A DNA stretch of 5,960 nucleotides from Beijerinckiaceae bacterium (GTDB lineage: Bacteria > Pseudomonadota > Alphaproteobacteria > Rhizobiales > Beijerinckiaceae), in assembly GCA_027346205.1 (NCBI GenBank), contig DAIESR010000291.1, forward strand, positions 1 through 5,960, read 5' to 3'. The stretch's first letter is position 1, and every line of letters starts with the position of its first letter. The notes beneath the pieces are model-generated. The model was given only the letters and a program-made list of their open reading frames with translations. It did not search any database and was not told where the DNA came from. This document shows, one piece after another, positions 1 to 5,749 of the stretch. The translations under genes were made by a program, and so were the position numbers.

Positions 1-178
1 CCCTTTGTCGGTGAAGATTTCGAAAGATCTGAAGCAACGCGGCTTCAGATTCTGCGGCCCGACCATTGTTTATGCCTTTTGCCAAGCGGTCGGCATGGTG
101 AATGATCATCTCGTAAGCTGCTGGCGCCATGAGATCTGCGCTGACCTGGCCAAAAGAGGCCCAATTTCTCGAAGCTGA
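1..178 (+). CDS. tag: DNA-3-methyladenine glycosylase I, C-terminal end (5' truncated by window)
   Basis: This is the last 58 codons of a base-excision-repair glycosylase that removes 3-methyladenine from alkylated DNA. It reads in frame from position 2 to a TGA at 176-178. The fragment contains LKQRGFRFCGPTIVYAFCQA followed by VGMVNDHLVSC. This matches the conserved C-terminal half of Tag, where the His of NDH and the Cys four residues later are two of the four zinc ligands of the E. coli enzyme (His175 and Cys179). Both are present here (His codon 107-109, Cys codon 119-121). The N-terminal Cys/His ligands and the catalytic part lie outside the window. The tail after the zinc Cys is short, as usual. 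A palindromic repeat begins 11 bases after the stop. The family assignment is firm; whether the gene is intact upstream cannot be seen. Confidence 0.9.
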   Translation, partial: PLSVKISKDLKQRGFRFCGPTIVYAFCQAVGMVNDHLVSCWRHEICADLAKRGPISRS

Positions 179-188
179 TCGAGCCGAT

Positions 189-226
189 CATGTTCTGGAA
201 AAGCCCATCGGCTTTTCCAGAACATG
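189..226. repeat. Perfect 17-bp palindrome with 4-nt loop (REP-like / possible terminator)
   Basis: The left arm CATGTTCTGGAAAAGCC (189-205) is an exact reverse complement of the right arm GGCTTTTCCAGAACATG (210-226), with loop CATC (206-209). After one mismatch, two more flanking pairs can form. It sits between the tag stop and the M15 peptidase start. There is no T-tract on either strand, so it is not a textbook Rho-independent terminator. It could still stabilise or end the tag transcript. The symmetry and intergenic position fit a dispersed palindromic element, but its copy number cannot be seen here. Confidence 0.7.
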
Positions 227-253
227 CTCAGAAAGTCGCCTGGAGAAAGTCGC

Positions 254-1012
254 ATGCGCGCGCCGAATCCTATCCTCGCTCTGCTGATGCTTGCATGGAT
301 GACGGCGCCGTCGCTCGCGCAATCGAATGCCTCCGCCAAGCTCGATCGGCTCGTGCGCGCCTATCCCGGTCAACTCTCCGGCCATGACGCCAATTTCATC
401 TTCTGGAGCGACGGGACGAAAATGCCGGTCTCCGACGGCAAGCCAGAGAAGAGCTTCGAGGAACGCCTGCGTCATGCCTCGCTCCTCGATCAAATGCTGC
501 TGCCCTATCCCAAAGGTCCGCTGCCAAAGCCGCCCGGCCCTGAGGATGACCCAGGCCGTTTTCGCAACGAAGCCTTCTTCGACAAGATGTATGGCAATTG
601 CACCAAAGGCGAAGCGCAAAAGCATCTCGTGACGATCACCTGGCTGCCGCACAGCTGGGGCGGCCATTTGAAAGTAACATCCGTCAATGGCATTGCAGAT
701 AAATTGCGGGCCGTGTCCACGGCGATCGAGGCCCTGCCCGCATCACTGCGCCGCTTCGCGTTTCCGAGCGCTGGAACATTCAATTGCCGCACAGTCAAGG
801 ATACAGGCAGACGCAGCATGCACGCCTATGGCGCTGCCATAGATCTCAATGTCACATTTTCCGACTATTGGCTCTGGCGGCAGCGCGCCCCCTATCACAA
901 CCGCATCCCTTACGAGATCGTCGAAATCTTCGAACGTCACGGTTTCATCTGGGGCGGCAAATGGGGCCATTACGACACGATGCATTTCGAATATCGGCCC
1001 GAATTACTTTGA
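254..1012 (+). CDS. Secreted M15-family (VanY-like) peptidase, probable D-Ala-D-Ala/L,D-type peptidoglycan peptidase
   Basis: This is a predicted zinc peptidase of the M15 superfamily (VanY / Peptidase_M15_4 type), which cleaves cell-wall peptides. From ATG 254 the protein has 252 residues. Residues 1-22 look like a Sec signal peptide (MRAPNPILALLMLAWM, then APSLA before Q), so it should act in the periplasm. The C-terminal half carries the metal motif SMHAYGAAIDLN, with His190 and Asp197 (H-X6-D), and later WGHYDTMHFEY, with Asp241 as the likely catalytic acid/base and His244 as the third zinc ligand. The first ~160 residues have no motif I recognise. I chose ATG 254 over the in-frame ATG 224 for three reasons: GGAGAAAG (242-249) sits just upstream, the signal peptide starts there, and ATG 224 lies inside the palindrome arm. 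The substrate (cell-wall stem peptide, endolysin-like or remodelling) is inferred from family only. It is probably transcribed alone. Confidence 0.85.
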   Translation: MRAPNPILALLMLAWMTAPSLAQSNASAKLDRLVRAYPGQLSGHDANFIFWSDGTKMPVSDGKPEKSFEERLRHASLLDQMLLPYPKGPLPKPPGPEDDPGRFRNEAFFDKMYGNCTKGEAQKHLVTITWLPHSWGGHLKVTSVNGIADKLRAVSTAIEALPASLRRFAFPSAGTFNCRTVKDTGRRSMHAYGAAIDLNVTFSDYWLWRQRAPYHNRIPYEIVEIFERHGFIWGGKWGHYDTMHFEYRPELL

Positions 1013-1079
1013 GCCCGCGACGGTCTTTGTCTTGCGGCTCCCATTGCTGGAAATGCGACTTGCTCGGCCGTGCGCGTGA

Positions 1080-1093
1080 TTGACATGAATCAA
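1080..1093. promoter_or_regulatory. FNR/FixK-like box upstream of the YARHG gene
   Basis: TTGACATGAATCAA matches the FNR/FixK consensus TTGAT-N4-ATCAA at 9 of 10 defined positions. Its centre is about 59 bases upstream of the ATG at 1146. If it acted as a class II activator site, transcription would start near 1128, but the -10 region there (around 1115-1120, GATCCT) is poor. This is a pattern match only. Confidence 0.3.
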
Positions 1094-1145
1094 CATAGGC
1101 ACGGCGAATTCGAAGATCCTGGCTTCATCACGGAGACTGAAGACC

Positions 1146-1439
1146 ATGCCTTTGCACCCTCTTGTCATGCGCCTGTTCTCAGGCGCGGCTTGTGCCGGCC
1201 TTCTACTCACTGGCACCTTTGTCGAAGCTGTGCATGCACAAGACGCAGCCGGCATGTCCTGTCGTGAATTATGGTATGCGCGCAATGCGATCTATGCGCG
1301 GAAGGGCTATTGCTTCAAGACCGAGCGGGGGCGCGCCGCGTTTGGCCCCGGCTGCTTTCCACCTTATGGCGCCTTGAGCGGTTGGGAGCGCGACCGTGTC
1401 AACGAGCTGCAATATTGGGAGCGGGAAAAGGGCTGTTAA
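1146..1439 (+). CDS. Small secreted YARHG-domain protein
   Basis: This is a 97-residue protein with an N-terminal signal peptide (hydrophobic residues about 9-22, likely cleavage after AVHA at residue 31). The mature chain is about 66 residues and is almost entirely one YARHG domain: CRELWYARNAIYARKGYCF (39-57), where WYARN...YARKGY is the signature, then an aromatic- and Cys-rich tail ending ELQYWEREKGC. The mature part has four cysteines (39, 56, 70, 97), enough for two disulfides, which fits an extracytoplasmic location. YARHG domains are short extracellular modules of unknown function, often next to peptidases or other envelope proteins. Here the neighbour upstream is the M15 peptidase, 133 bases away. 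ATG 1146 is preceded by GGAG at 1132-1135 and a GAAGA at 1139; an in-frame ATG at 1167 is an alternative that would still leave a signal-like segment. No function is assigned. Confidence 0.8.
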   Translation: MPLHPLVMRLFSGAACAGLLLTGTFVEAVHAQDAAGMSCRELWYARNAIYARKGYCFKTERGRAAFGPGCFPPYGALSGWERDRVNELQYWEREKGC

Positions 1440-1483
1440 GCGCCCAATAAAAGCAACTACAAATCTTGAACCCGCCAACCGCG

Positions 1484-1502
1484 CCGCAGCATCACACTGC
1501 GG
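1484..1502. terminator. Weak hairpin between convergent genes
   Basis: CCGCAG (1484-1489) and CTGCGG (1497-1502) form a 6-bp stem with a 7-nt loop. It lies in the 134-bp gap between the YARHG gene and the end of the AAA+ ATPase gene, where a bidirectional terminator would be expected. A second small stem, GGCG-AAA-CGCC, occurs at 1529-1539. Neither has a clear T-run, so the terminator call is weak. I see no gene in the gap. Confidence 0.2.
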
Positions 1503-1573
1503 TACGGCTGAGGAAAATCCGAGATGGTGGCGAAACGCCCCCCTTTGATGAGATACGTCTATCCGAGCAGCCC

Positions 1574-3298
1574 TTATTCCGCAGCCGCAGCGAGCGAAGC
1601 CGCATATTCGGGCGCGAGATCGAGGCCGCGGAAGATCGAGCAACGGATGAAGACATCGGCCGCCGGCTGCATGTTCTTGTGACTGCAGAATTTTGCGGTG
1701 AGCTTGGTCAGCCCCTTGATGTCTCGGCCTGAAGCATTGGGGAACATATAGACAAGCTCGTCCTTGAGCTTCGGCGCGACATCGAGCTGGAATTGCTCCG
1801 TCATCACTTCCCAAATGCGACGGCGCGCATCCGGTGTCGGCGGATTGAATTTGATCATGGCGATGCAGCGCGACACGATCGCCTCGTCGATATCGTCGAC
1901 GCGATTGGTCGTCATGAACAAAAGGCCATTGAAATATTCGAGCACGCGCAAAAACACGCCGACGACCGCATTGGTCGCGATATTATCGTCGCGCTTCTTG
2001 ATATAGACGTCGGCCTCGTCGATCAGCATGATCGCACCCCAACGCTGGGCACGTGTCAGCACATCCTTCAGCGCCTGCTCCATCTGCGCGACATTCAGGC
2101 CGAGCTGGCCGGAATGGACACGATAGAGAGGCCGCTTGATGATCTCCGAATAGACTTCCGCAGTCAGCGTCTTGCCAACACCGGGCGGCCCGGCGCAGAG
2201 CACGGTGGTGCCCCCGGATTTGCCGGCGACGATATCGTCCATCAGGACGTCCATTTCCGCCGTCAGAATGTCGATCAGATCGGTCTGCTCCTGCGGCAGA
2301 ACCAGCTTTTCCTTCAACTCCGGATGATAGACGTAAGGCTCCATATCCTCGACATGCACCCAAAGATAATGATGCAGCTCGAGGTGGAACATCAAAACGA
2401 AAGGATGCACGGGCAGCTGCGTGAAGAGGCCCTTCGGAATATCCTTCTGCGAATCCTCGACATCATCCTCAGCTTCATATTTGTCGCTCTTTTTGGCTTT
2501 GCGCAAATATTGGCCGAGAATATCGCCCGTCGCGTCCATGGTGAGCTGGCGCTGGGTCAATATGCCTTCGTCGTTGACGAGACGCGCCGGCGACCCGGAG
2601 GTTGACAGGACAACAATGTCCTTACGCGTCCAATCCGTGTCGCGATGCGTCGAATTCGGGTCCTCGGCAAAAAAGCCCGTGCCCATCCCGGAAAACTGCG
2701 CGCCATATTGCGAGCGCCAATCGAAATATTTTTCGCTCGTGCGATCATATTCAGCGATGAGTTCCGGCGTCTCACGCAGGAATCCCTTTATCGCGAAAAT
2801 TTCAGCGACTGTCTTACCGGTCGTTTCGGGCTGCGAAATGCGCACGACTTGCGTCGTGACGGAACCCTTCACATTGGCCTTTAGCTCAAGAAAAATCTTG
2901 CCAGCCGCGTCATCAGACGGTGGGGTATAGTCGAGCCTTGTCAGCACATAGGGCAGAGGCCGGTTGGTCAAATTCGTGGTGAAGAGCCAGCCGCGGATGC
3001 CGCCCACGGCCAGATAGCGCGCAATTGCCGGGACGACCTTTTCGAGATCTTCCGCGCCCCATCGCTCGCCCTCGAATTCAAGCGCCTTGAGCAAGGCCGC
3101 AAGTTGCGCCGCGCGTCCACTCAGGGCCGCCCCCGCCTTCTGGTACAGACCGAGAAGACAATGCAGTGCCGGCTTCGACAATTGATGAAACGGCGCTTCA
3201 ACTTTATTCCCGAATTTAAGCTGGTCGCGCAGCGGCGAAAGCTCGGGAAATTCCGCAATGAGAGCCTCAACCAGCGGCCGCTCGATCACAAGATTCAT
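1574..3298 (-). CDS. AAA+ ATPase with an unrecognised ~340-residue N-terminal region
   Basis: This is a predicted AAA+ ATPase of 574 residues; the remodelling substrate is unknown. The AAA module occupies roughly residues 340-574. Walker A is GPPGVGKT (370-377, Lys376). Walker B is IMLIDEADVY with Asp427 and Glu428. Sensor 1 is TTNR with Asn465. A likely arginine finger is SRC (Arg477), and a sensor-2-like segment, SGRDIKGL, follows. All catalytic elements are intact. The sequence RPLYRVHSGQLG after Walker A and GLLFMTTNRVDDIDEAIVSR around sensor 1 resemble the AAA proteins common in filamentous fungi more than FtsH, ClpX or MoxR. The N-terminal region shows no signal peptide, membrane span or recognised domain; it has a charged stretch (KKSDKYEAEDDVEDSQKD) before a conserved-looking FHLELHHYLWVHVEDMEPY. 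I chose ATG 3298 because GGAG (minus strand, 3309-3306) is about 7 bases upstream; ATG 3301 is adjacent. The open frame continues to 3499, but that extension is Arg-rich and looks non-coding. The gene stands alone on the minus strand, so no operon partner hints at its role. Confidence 0.85.
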   Translation of the reverse strand: MNLVIERPLVEALIAEFPELSPLRDQLKFGNKVEAPFHQLSKPALHCLLGLYQKAGAALSGRAAQLAALLKALEFEGERWGAEDLEKVVPAIARYLAVGGIRGWLFTTNLTNRPLPYVLTRLDYTPPSDDAAGKIFLELKANVKGSVTTQVVRISQPETTGKTVAEIFAIKGFLRETPELIAEYDRTSEKYFDWRSQYGAQFSGMGTGFFAEDPNSTHRDTDWTRKDIVVLSTSGSPARLVNDEGILTQRQLTMDATGDILGQYLRKAKKSDKYEAEDDVEDSQKDIPKGLFTQLPVHPFVLMFHLELHHYLWVHVEDMEPYVYHPELKEKLVLPQEQTDLIDILTAEMDVLMDDIVAGKSGGTTVLCAGPPGVGKTLTAEVYSEIIKRPLYRVHSGQLGLNVAQMEQALKDVLTRAQRWGAIMLIDEADVYIKKRDDNIATNAVVGVFLRVLEYFNGLLFMTTNRVDDIDEAIVSRCIAMIKFNPPTPDARRRIWEVMTEQFQLDVAPKLKDELVYMFPNASGRDIKGLTKLTAKFCSHKNMQPAADVFIRCSIFRGLDLAPEYAASLAAAAE

Positions 3299-3861
3299 CA
3301 TATTCTCCGTTGCGGGTCGCCGCGATCCGCCGAGGCAGGCCATGCGGCGTCGGGACAAGCCCACGGCCACCGCCTCAGCGAACGGGAGAGACACAAAGTG
3401 CCTTTTGCGACGAGACCCTGCGCGACTAGACCTACGCCTCATCCTCCCGCGCCAATGGCCGGAACCGGACGGATGGGTCAGATCCATCACGATTGCCAAC
3501 CATCACCACACTCAATCCGTCGGGCGGCCGACACGCACACGGGAATAAGCGCGAAGGCTGGCCCATCAGGACCGGAGGTGCTCCGTTCCTAGCAATCAAT
3601 ATGCCGCTTACGGCAATGCGCTTTTGTCACTTATAGACAAGCAGCCGTGCGAAAATTCCGACGAACAGCAGCTTTGGAACCGCCCAACGCGCGGACCGCA
3701 CGGATCGATTTGGGCGCAAGCCTCTTGGTCACAAGCCTCTTGGCCAGTGTCAAAGACCTTGGCCGCTATGGTAGACTTGTCTTGTGCCGCATTGAGCACC
3801 GCGCCTTCGCCACTCTATTTGGGCGCCCCTCACAGGCGGTGCGAAAGGAGAATGAGGAAAA
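3299..3861. other. Divergent intergenic region, no convincing gene
   Basis: This 563-bp stretch lies between the divergent starts of the AAA+ ATPase (minus) and the HD-domain gene (plus), so it should contain promoters for both. Open frames exist on both strands but are Arg/Pro/Ser-rich, lack ribosome binding sites and resemble no family I know. Visible structure: a small palindrome TGCCG-CTTA-CGGCA (3602-3615); an inverted repeat TTGTC-N7-GACAA (3624-3640) whose centre ACTTATA is AT-rich like a -10 element; and a 15-bp tandem repeat (3717-3746). I could not find a well-spaced -35/-10 pair on either strand. The region could hold a decayed gene or an unrecognised RNA. Confidence 0.5.
3717..3746. 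repeat. 15-bp tandem repeat, two copies
   Basis: CAAGCCTCTTGGTCA (3717-3731) is followed directly by CAAGCCTCTTGGCCA (3732-3746), with one difference. Each copy contains the small palindrome CAAG-CCT-CTTG, so two identical symmetric half-sites lie 15 bp apart, about 116 bases upstream of the HD-domain gene. This could be a regulator binding site or a simple slippage duplication. Confidence 0.6.
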
Positions 3862-4533
3862 ATGCCCGATGCGCGCGCCTGGGTCCGGCTCTTGTCGGGC
3901 AAGCGCCTCGATCTTCTCGATCCGACTCCTTTCGATTGGGAGGATGAAGATCTCGCGCTCGGCCTCGCGCGCACCTATCGCTGGGGCGGCCATTCCGCCT
4001 GGCCTTTGCCGCTTTCGGTCGCCCAGCATTCGCTCTTCGTCCTGCGCCTGCGACGCCTGTGGTTTCCCGAGGCGCAGGACCCCTTCGCCGATCTCCGCGA
4101 ATTGCTGCACGATGCCGATGAAGGGCTCCTCGGCTTCGATTGCATTTCCGTGCTGAAGCCTTTTCTGGGCGACGCCTATCGGCAACTGGCGGCGCGCCTC
4201 GCGGCAGTCATCGCCATTCGCTACAATCTACCCGCCTGGACGGATAAGCAGCAACGCATGCATAAGAAGGCCGACAGAATCGCCGCGGCGAGCGAGGCGG
4301 TCCATATCGTCGGCTGGACCGAGGCGGAAGTGCGCCATGTGCTGCGCATCCCTTTCAAGCCATTGGCCGTGGATGCGCTCGTCGATGTCTATGGCGGCGT
4401 GCCCTGGGAGCCCTGGCCACCGCAGCTAGCGGCCGAGCGCTTCCTTGTCGAACTCCAAGCGCTGACGGCTTGCGGTAAAGCTTCTGTTACGCTGCCGCCG
4501 AAGCTTGCGAAAGCACCTGCCGCCAAGCGATGA
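3862..4533 (+). CDS. HD-domain phosphohydrolase (YfbR-like arrangement)
   Basis: This is a 223-residue cytoplasmic protein with the metal-dependent HD fold. The ligand set is visible in order: SVAQHS (His56), LLHDADE (His83, Asp84) and KKADRI (Asp138). Glu87, three residues after the HD, occupies the place of catalytic Glu72 in E. coli YfbR, a 5'-nucleotidase for deoxynucleoside monophosphates. The Arg40-Trp41 pair before the first His resembles Arg18-Trp19 of YfbR. The opening (SGKRLDLLDPTPFDWEDEDLA, then RWGGH) is typical of a branch also found in phages and plasmids. A nucleotide-monophosphate substrate is therefore an inference, not shown. The C-terminus is a Lys/Ala-rich tail. ATG 3862 has AGGAG (3846-3850) and GAGGA (3854-3858) upstream. 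It is followed after 69 bases by the phosphatase gene on the same strand, suggesting co-transcription. Confidence 0.8.
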   Translation: MPDARAWVRLLSGKRLDLLDPTPFDWEDEDLALGLARTYRWGGHSAWPLPLSVAQHSLFVLRLRRLWFPEAQDPFADLRELLHDADEGLLGFDCISVLKPFLGDAYRQLAARLAAVIAIRYNLPAWTDKQQRMHKKADRIAAASEAVHIVGWTEAEVRHVLRIPFKPLAVDALVDVYGGVPWEPWPPQLAAERFLVELQALTACGKASVTLPPKLAKAPAAKR

Positions 4534-4580
4534 GATATGTACGACGCTTTGGTCGGATTGGCGCAATTTTCGCTCGCTGA

Positions 4581-4609
4581 TCGTTCATGATGCGCTTCGC
4601 TCATGACGA
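4581..4609 (+). promoter_or_regulatory. Hairpin overlapping the phosphatase ATG
   Basis: TCATGA occurs at 4585-4590 and again at 4601-4606, flanking GCG-CTT-CGC. Together with TCG/CGA at the base (4581-4583 and 4607-4609) they form a 12-bp stem with two single-base bulges (4584, 4591) and a 3-nt loop. The ATG at 4603 lies inside the 3' arm, so it would be paired in the RNA. This is either translational control, a stem ending the upstream transcript, or a hint that the true start is further downstream. Confidence 0.4.
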
Positions 4610-5187
4610 AATTGTTCATAAAGCCGGTGAAGAAGAGGCTCGATCATAACGCGCCGAGCAAAGGGCTTATCGAAGTGTCACGGATTCACATCTGCTCGAT
4701 CTTCAAGATAGCCGACATGGCGCGGGCGACCGGGGCGCGCTCGCTCGTCACCTTGATCAATCAGGACATTATCGTGCATCGGCCGGCCTCGATCGCGCCC
4801 GAGCGCCATCTCTTCGTCGCCATCTCCGACATCACGATGGAGACGGAAGGCCACGTCCTGCCCGGTGAGTCGCATGTCGCGAGCCTGCTCGATTTCGTGA
4901 AGCTCTGGGATCGCGAACATCCTTTGCTGATCCATTGCTTTGCCGGCGTCAGCCGCTCGACCGCGGCGGCCTTCATCTCTGCCTGCGCCTTGAACCCATA
5001 TCGCGACGAGGACGAAATCGCACAAGCTCTTCGCCACGCTTCGCCGACCGCGACGCCCAACCGCCGGCTCGTGTCCGTCGCCGACAGCATGTTGAAACGC
5101 GACGGCCGCATGGTCGCAGCGATCGACAGGATCGGCCGTGGCGAAGATTGCATCGAGGGCGTGCCCTTTGCGCTCGAGCTGAATTAG
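4603..5187 (+). CDS. Tyrosine-phosphatase-superfamily protein (CX5R active site)
   Basis: This is a predicted cysteine-based phosphatase of the protein tyrosine / dual-specificity fold, 194 residues from ATG 4603. The P-loop [10 protein letters not shown] gives nucleophile Cys112 and phosphate-binding Arg118, preceded by a hydrophobic strand (PLLIHC). The likely general acid is Asp76 in FVAISDIT, the usual position in this compact family. The C-terminal half ([21 protein letters not shown], then [15 protein letters not shown]) is helical and matches a group common in Rhizobiales whose substrates are unknown; protein, nucleotide or inositol phosphates are all possible. The start is uncertain. 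ATG 4603 has no Shine-Dalgarno and is buried in a hairpin, whereas GTG 4675 has AAGGG 9 bases upstream and begins (VSRIHICS) where I recall such proteins starting, giving 170 residues. The 24 extra residues are basic and unrecognised. It probably shares a transcript with the HD-domain gene. Confidence 0.8.
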   Translation: MTKLFIKPVKKRLDHNAPSKGLIEVSRIHICSIFKIADMARATGARSLVTLINQDIIVHRPASIAPERHLFVAISDITMETEGHVLPGESHVASLLDFVKLWDREHPLLIHCFAGVSRSTAAAFISACALNPYRDEDEIAQALRHASPTATPNRRLVSVADSMLKRDGRMVAAIDRIGRGEDCIEGVPFALELN

Positions 5188-5220
5188 GTGCGCAGCCACC
5201 TTTGTGCCCGTCGGCTTTGT

Positions 5221-5229
5221 TGATATAAA
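5221..5229 (+). promoter_or_regulatory. Extended -10 promoter candidate for xseB
   Basis: TGATATAAA is a perfect TGn extended -10 followed by TATAAA (5 of 6 to consensus). The -35 (TTGTGC, 5202-5207, 16-bp spacer) matches only 3 of 6, which an extended -10 can tolerate. Transcription would begin near 5235, downstream of the GTG at 5204 and about 29 bases before TTG 5264. It would let xseB be expressed independently of the phosphatase gene. Confidence 0.45.
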
Positions 5230-5263
5230 TGGTGACGACTTCTCGAAGCCACGAGACCCGAGT

Positions 5264-5512
5264 TTGACCAAGAAACCCGAAGACATCGGCACCATGCCTT
5301 TCGAACAGGCGCTGGCCGAGCTCGAAACCGTCGTCGACACATTGGAAAAAGGAGCGGTGCCGCTCGAAGAATCGATCGCCATCTATGCGCGCGGCGAAGC
5401 GTTGAAGAAGCGCTGTGAGGAACTCTTGAAAAGCGCCGAGCAGAGAATCGAGAAAATCACCCTCGGCGCCAATGGCAAGCCGACCGGCAGCGAGCCGTTG
5501 GATGTGGAATGA
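5264..5512 (+). CDS. xseB: Exodeoxyribonuclease VII small subunit
   Basis: XseB is the small subunit of exonuclease VII. Several copies bind the large subunit XseA, and the complex degrades single-stranded DNA to oligonucleotides. The hallmark helices are all present: [20 protein letters not shown], then [20 protein letters not shown], then [16 protein letters not shown], ending [10 protein letters not shown] as in many alphaproteobacterial homologues. The start needs choosing. The frame is open to a GTG at 5204 (102 residues), but the extra residues do not resemble XseB and the GTG has no ribosome binding site. A strong extended -10 lies between GTG 5204 and TTG 5264. TTG 5264 gives 82 residues, close to the usual ~80, with about ten residues before the conserved MPFE; ATG 5294 is the shorter alternative. 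None has a strong Shine-Dalgarno. xseB is often next to dxs in Rhizobiales; dxs is not the next gene here. Confidence 0.88.
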   Translation: MTKKPEDIGTMPFEQALAELETVVDTLEKGAVPLEESIAIYARGEALKKRCEELLKSAEQRIEKITLGANGKPTGSEPLDVE

Positions 5513-5551
5513 ATAAACTGAGATGCCCGCACCCTGCTTTCGACGGTCGGC

Positions 5552-5667
5552 GCCTGGATGCGCGGGTCAAGCCCACGCATGACGGCTAGCAGGCAGACGC
5601 CATGCCTCGTCTGTTTGGGGCAGCGGTCTCCCCAAGTCATGCGCGGGCTTGACCCGCGCATCCAGGC
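5552..5667. repeat. Composite palindromic intergenic repeat ('GLDPRI' type)
   Basis: A 32-bp left arm (5552-5583, starting GCCTGGATGCGCGGGTCAAG) and right arm (5636-5667, starting GTCATGCGCGGGCTTGACCC) are reverse complements with a single mismatch. The 52-bp spacer contains two further hairpins: CAGACG-N8-CGTCTG (5594-5613) and TTGGGG-N9-CCCCAA (5615-5635). On the minus strand both arms' motif translates as MRG(L/S)DPRI-like peptides, a known sign of dispersed repeats mis-annotated as proteins in Rhizobiales. It lies 39 bases after the xseB stop and may end or protect that transcript. It carries no gene. Confidence 0.8.
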
Positions 5668-5734
5668 ACACGCAAAGCAGTCATGAGCCGCGGCATTCGA
5701 CGCAGTCGGAGGCCGAAACTGTCAGCCCAAGCTT

Positions 5735-5749
5735 TGGCATGTTGCTTGC
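5735..5749 (+). promoter_or_regulatory. Candidate sigma-54 (RpoN) promoter for the FAH-family gene
   Basis: TGGCATG-TTGC-TTGC matches the -24/-12 consensus TGGCAYR-N4-TTGCW except for the last base (G). The invariant GG (5736-5737) and GC (5748-5749) are exactly 10 bases apart. Transcription would start near 5761, leaving a ~53-base leader before ATG 5814. No enhancer-binding-protein site is obvious upstream. Confidence 0.4.

Noticed and set aside
1011..1040. Possible terminator hairpin after the M15 gene (GAGCCCGC / GCGGCTC)
   Set aside because: The stem needs a bulge, has a 15-nt loop, overlaps the stop codon and is not followed by a T-run.
1793..2605. Long open frame of 270 codons on the plus strand, antisense to the AAA+ ATPase
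   Set aside because: It lies wholly opposite an intact, motif-rich gene; its His/Arg/Asp-rich composition is what the complement of that gene gives in GC-rich DNA.
3302..3499. Upstream extension of the AAA+ ATPase frame to ATG 3499 (67 extra residues)
   Set aside because: The added segment is Arg/Ser-rich with no family resemblance, and a good GGAG ribosome binding site sits directly before ATG 3298.
3104..3592. 162-codon plus-strand frame across the AAA+ start and the intergenic region
   Set aside because: It overlaps the start of a convincing gene on the other strand, has no ribosome binding site and has low-complexity Arg/His/Pro composition.
4678..5382. 234-codon minus-strand frame opposite the phosphatase and xseB
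   Set aside because: Both plus-strand genes have clear catalytic or family motifs; this frame has none and spans two unrelated genes.
5383..5661. Minus-strand frame encoding GLDPRI-type peptides
   Set aside because: It is the translation of the palindromic repeat plus the antisense of xseB, a known annotation artefact, not a protein gene.
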